The position numbers were made by a program, and so were the translations under genes. Of a stretch of 7,291 nt of DNA, positions 5,937-7,291 are shown piece by piece. How positions within the stretch are numbered: position 1 is the first letter of the stretch; every line of letters starts with the position of its first letter. The notes beneath the pieces were generated by a model. That model was not told the origin of the DNA. It saw nothing but the letters and a program-made list of their open reading frames with translations, and searched no databases. Source of the stretch: Bifidobacterium breve (GTDB lineage Bacteria; Actinomycetota; Acidimicrobiia; IMCC26256); the NCBI GenBank assembly GCA_945907055.1, contig CAMDSG010000086.1:1-7291 (forward strand), read 5' to 3'.

Positions 5937-7291
5937 TCAGCCAGGCCAAACAACAGACTGCAGGTCTGTATACGCATGGAGTCCGAAAGAACCCCCATCG
6001 CGCCCAACGCCTGAGTATTTCGTTCCACCGAACGGTGTCTCATGGTTGCGCTGTACGGTATTGATACCGATGTTCCCAGCGCGCATTCGTCGGCTAACGC
6101 GCATCGCGCGTCCAGAGTCTTTTGAGAAGACGTAGTCGTAGAGGCCAAACTCAGTGCCATTAGCAATCGCTATGCCTTCGTCCTCGTCGTCGAAGGGAAT
6201 CACAACAATTACGGGCCCAAAGATCTCTTCTTTGACTACACGCATATCAGGGCGGCAGCCTGCGATCAAGGTTGGCTCCACGTACCAGCCCTTCTCCATA
6301 TGCTCGGGGCGGCCTCCACCAGCGAGGATCTCGCCGCCCTCGTCGCGCCCTATCTTGATGTACGACTCGATTCGAGCCCTGTGAGCCTCAGTGATGACTG
6401 GTCCAACAACGGTTGTCTTCTCTAGCGGGTCCCCAACGGTTAAGCGCCCAGCCGCTGCGGCTAACCCCTCTACAACCTGCTCGTAAATTGAGCGGTGGAC
6501 AATAGCGCGCGTCGGTGCGGTACATATCTGACCAGAGTGGAAAGCCCAGACCGATGAGATCATTCCGATCGCAGTCTTGGGGTCAGCATCATCGAGTACT
6601 AATGCCCCACCCTTACCGCCGAGCTCGAGGAGTTGACGCTTCATAGTGCGGCCAGCAACCTCCCCGATTCGCATCCCCACACCGGTGCTCCCAGTAAACG
6701 AGACCATATCTACATCCGGCGATGCGATTAGTGCCTCTCCGGTTGCAGGCGTAGAACCTGTGACGACATTTACTACGCCGGCAGGGAACCCGACATCGTT
6801 TAAGAGTTTTACAAGCTCAATAACAGCGAGCGGGTCTTGGCCAGCGGGGCGTACGACGACTGTGTTACCCATTGCCAGCGCCGGGGCAATCTTTCCAACC
6901 ATGTTTACAATCGGAAAGTTATAAGAAGTGATGCACGCAACGACTCCGACCGGCGCGCGTCGCGCCAGAGCTCCAATAACCCCACCCGGAGCAAGGGCCG
7001 TTGAGGCCATCTCTTGAGGAGGTAGCGGAATCATGCTGGGCTCGAGTGCTCCCTGTGCATAACGCTCAAAACGCGTCGCAGCCTGAGGAACCTGCATTGT
7101 GCGCCCCACCGTTGCTGTGCAGCCAGTCTCCGAGATCACCAGCGGAACAAATTCTTTAACGCGACTACGCAATGCATCGGCAGCCGCCTGAAGAAGCGCC
7201 GCGCGCTCCTTGGGGGTTGTCTGAGACCACGAATCAAACGCAGATCTCGCTGATGCGGCTGCGGCTAGTGCCTGATCCACCGAACCTTCAG
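5937..7291 (-). CDS. NAD(P)-dependent aldehyde dehydrogenase; N-terminus outside window
   Basis: An aldehyde dehydrogenase superfamily enzyme that oxidises an aldehyde to a carboxylic acid in the cytoplasm. The frame remains open to the window end (EGS before VDQALAAA), so the GTG at 7280 is probably internal; about 30-40 N-terminal residues are missing from a usual 480-490. Counting from that GTG, YNFP holds the oxyanion Asn121, FTGST (195-199) is the cofactor loop, LELGGKG carries the general base Glu219, SGQICTAPTR carries the catalytic Cys253 (bases 6522-6524), and EEIFGPV (351-357) has the ribose-binding Glu352. NTVQRNHETPFGGTKYSGVGRDGG near the C-terminus is also typical. All catalytic residues are present. 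One oddity is RPAGQDP at 144-150, where most members have KPxxxxP. It heads the minus-strand operon seen here and would supply acids that a CoA ligase could activate. Confidence 0.94.
   Translation of the reverse strand, partial: EGSVDQALAAAASARSAFDSWSQTTPKERAALLQAAADALRSRVKEFVPLVISETGCTATVGRTMQVPQAATRFERYAQGALEPSMIPLPPQEMASTALAPGGVIGALARRAPVGVVACITSYNFPIVNMVGKIAPALAMGNTVVVRPAGQDPLAVIELVKLLNDVGFPAGVVNVVTGSTPATGEALIASPDVDMVSFTGSTGVGMRIGEVAGRTMKRQLLELGGKGGALVLDDADPKTAIGMISSVWAFHSGQICTAPTRAIVHRSIYEQVVEGLAAAAGRLTVGDPLEKTTVVGPVITEAHRARIESYIKIGRDEGGEILAGGGRPEHMEKGWYVEPTLIAGCRPDMRVVKEEIFGPVIVVIPFDDEDEGIAIANGTEFGLYDYVFSKDSGRAMRVSRRMRAGNIGINTVQRNHETPFGGTKYSGVGRDGGSFGLHAYTDLQSVVWPG

Noticed and set aside
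7278..7280. GTG as start of the aldehyde dehydrogenase
   Set aside because: The frame is open beyond it (EGSVDQA), typical of the internal N-terminal region of ALDHs, so the real start is outside the window.

Overview
The window looks like chromosomal DNA from a bacterium of moderate GC (roughly mid-50s per cent by eye), most likely an actinomycete-type lineage (Actinomycetota, perhaps an acidimicrobial or marine/freshwater group). The lineage call is an inference. It rests on two luciferase-like flavin/F420-type oxidoreductases side by side, a degradative acyl-CoA synthetase, a tandem pair of DUF202 membrane proteins and a small CC-GC-HCPY (DUF5522-type) protein. No rRNA, tRNA, mobile element, CRISPR array or phage gene was seen. 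Coding density is very high and no gap exceeds 80 bases.

Plus strand, 1-3650: five genes in a head-to-tail run. They are the C-terminal part of an acyl-CoA synthetase (start outside the window); a 265-residue protein of unknown function with an EthD-like dimeric alpha/beta-barrel motif, whose start overlaps the preceding stop by one base; and a saccharopine-dehydrogenase-family Rossmann protein 5 bases further on. After a 77-base gap come two small DUF202 three-helix membrane proteins 2 bases apart. The first three are almost certainly one operon. The DUF202 pair may be a separate unit or read-through.

Minus strand, 7291-3710 (read right to left): an aldehyde dehydrogenase (N-terminus outside the window), an F420-type luciferase-like oxidoreductase, a second and distinct luciferase-like monooxygenase, and a 78-residue DUF5522-type cysteine-rich protein. 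Gaps are 5, 11 and 48 bases, so this also reads as one operon. The two runs converge on a 59-base gap (3651-3709) holding an imperfect hairpin that may end transcription from either side.

Together the genes suggest a catabolic region for a hydrophobic or cyclic carbon compound: flavin/F420-dependent oxidation or reduction, oxidation of an aldehyde to an acid by the ALDH, and CoA activation of an acid by the acyl-CoA synthetase. The substrate cannot be read from the sequence, and the two convergent operons need not serve one pathway. The least explained element is the EthD-like protein locked between the acyl-CoA synthetase and the saccharopine-dehydrogenase-like enzyme.
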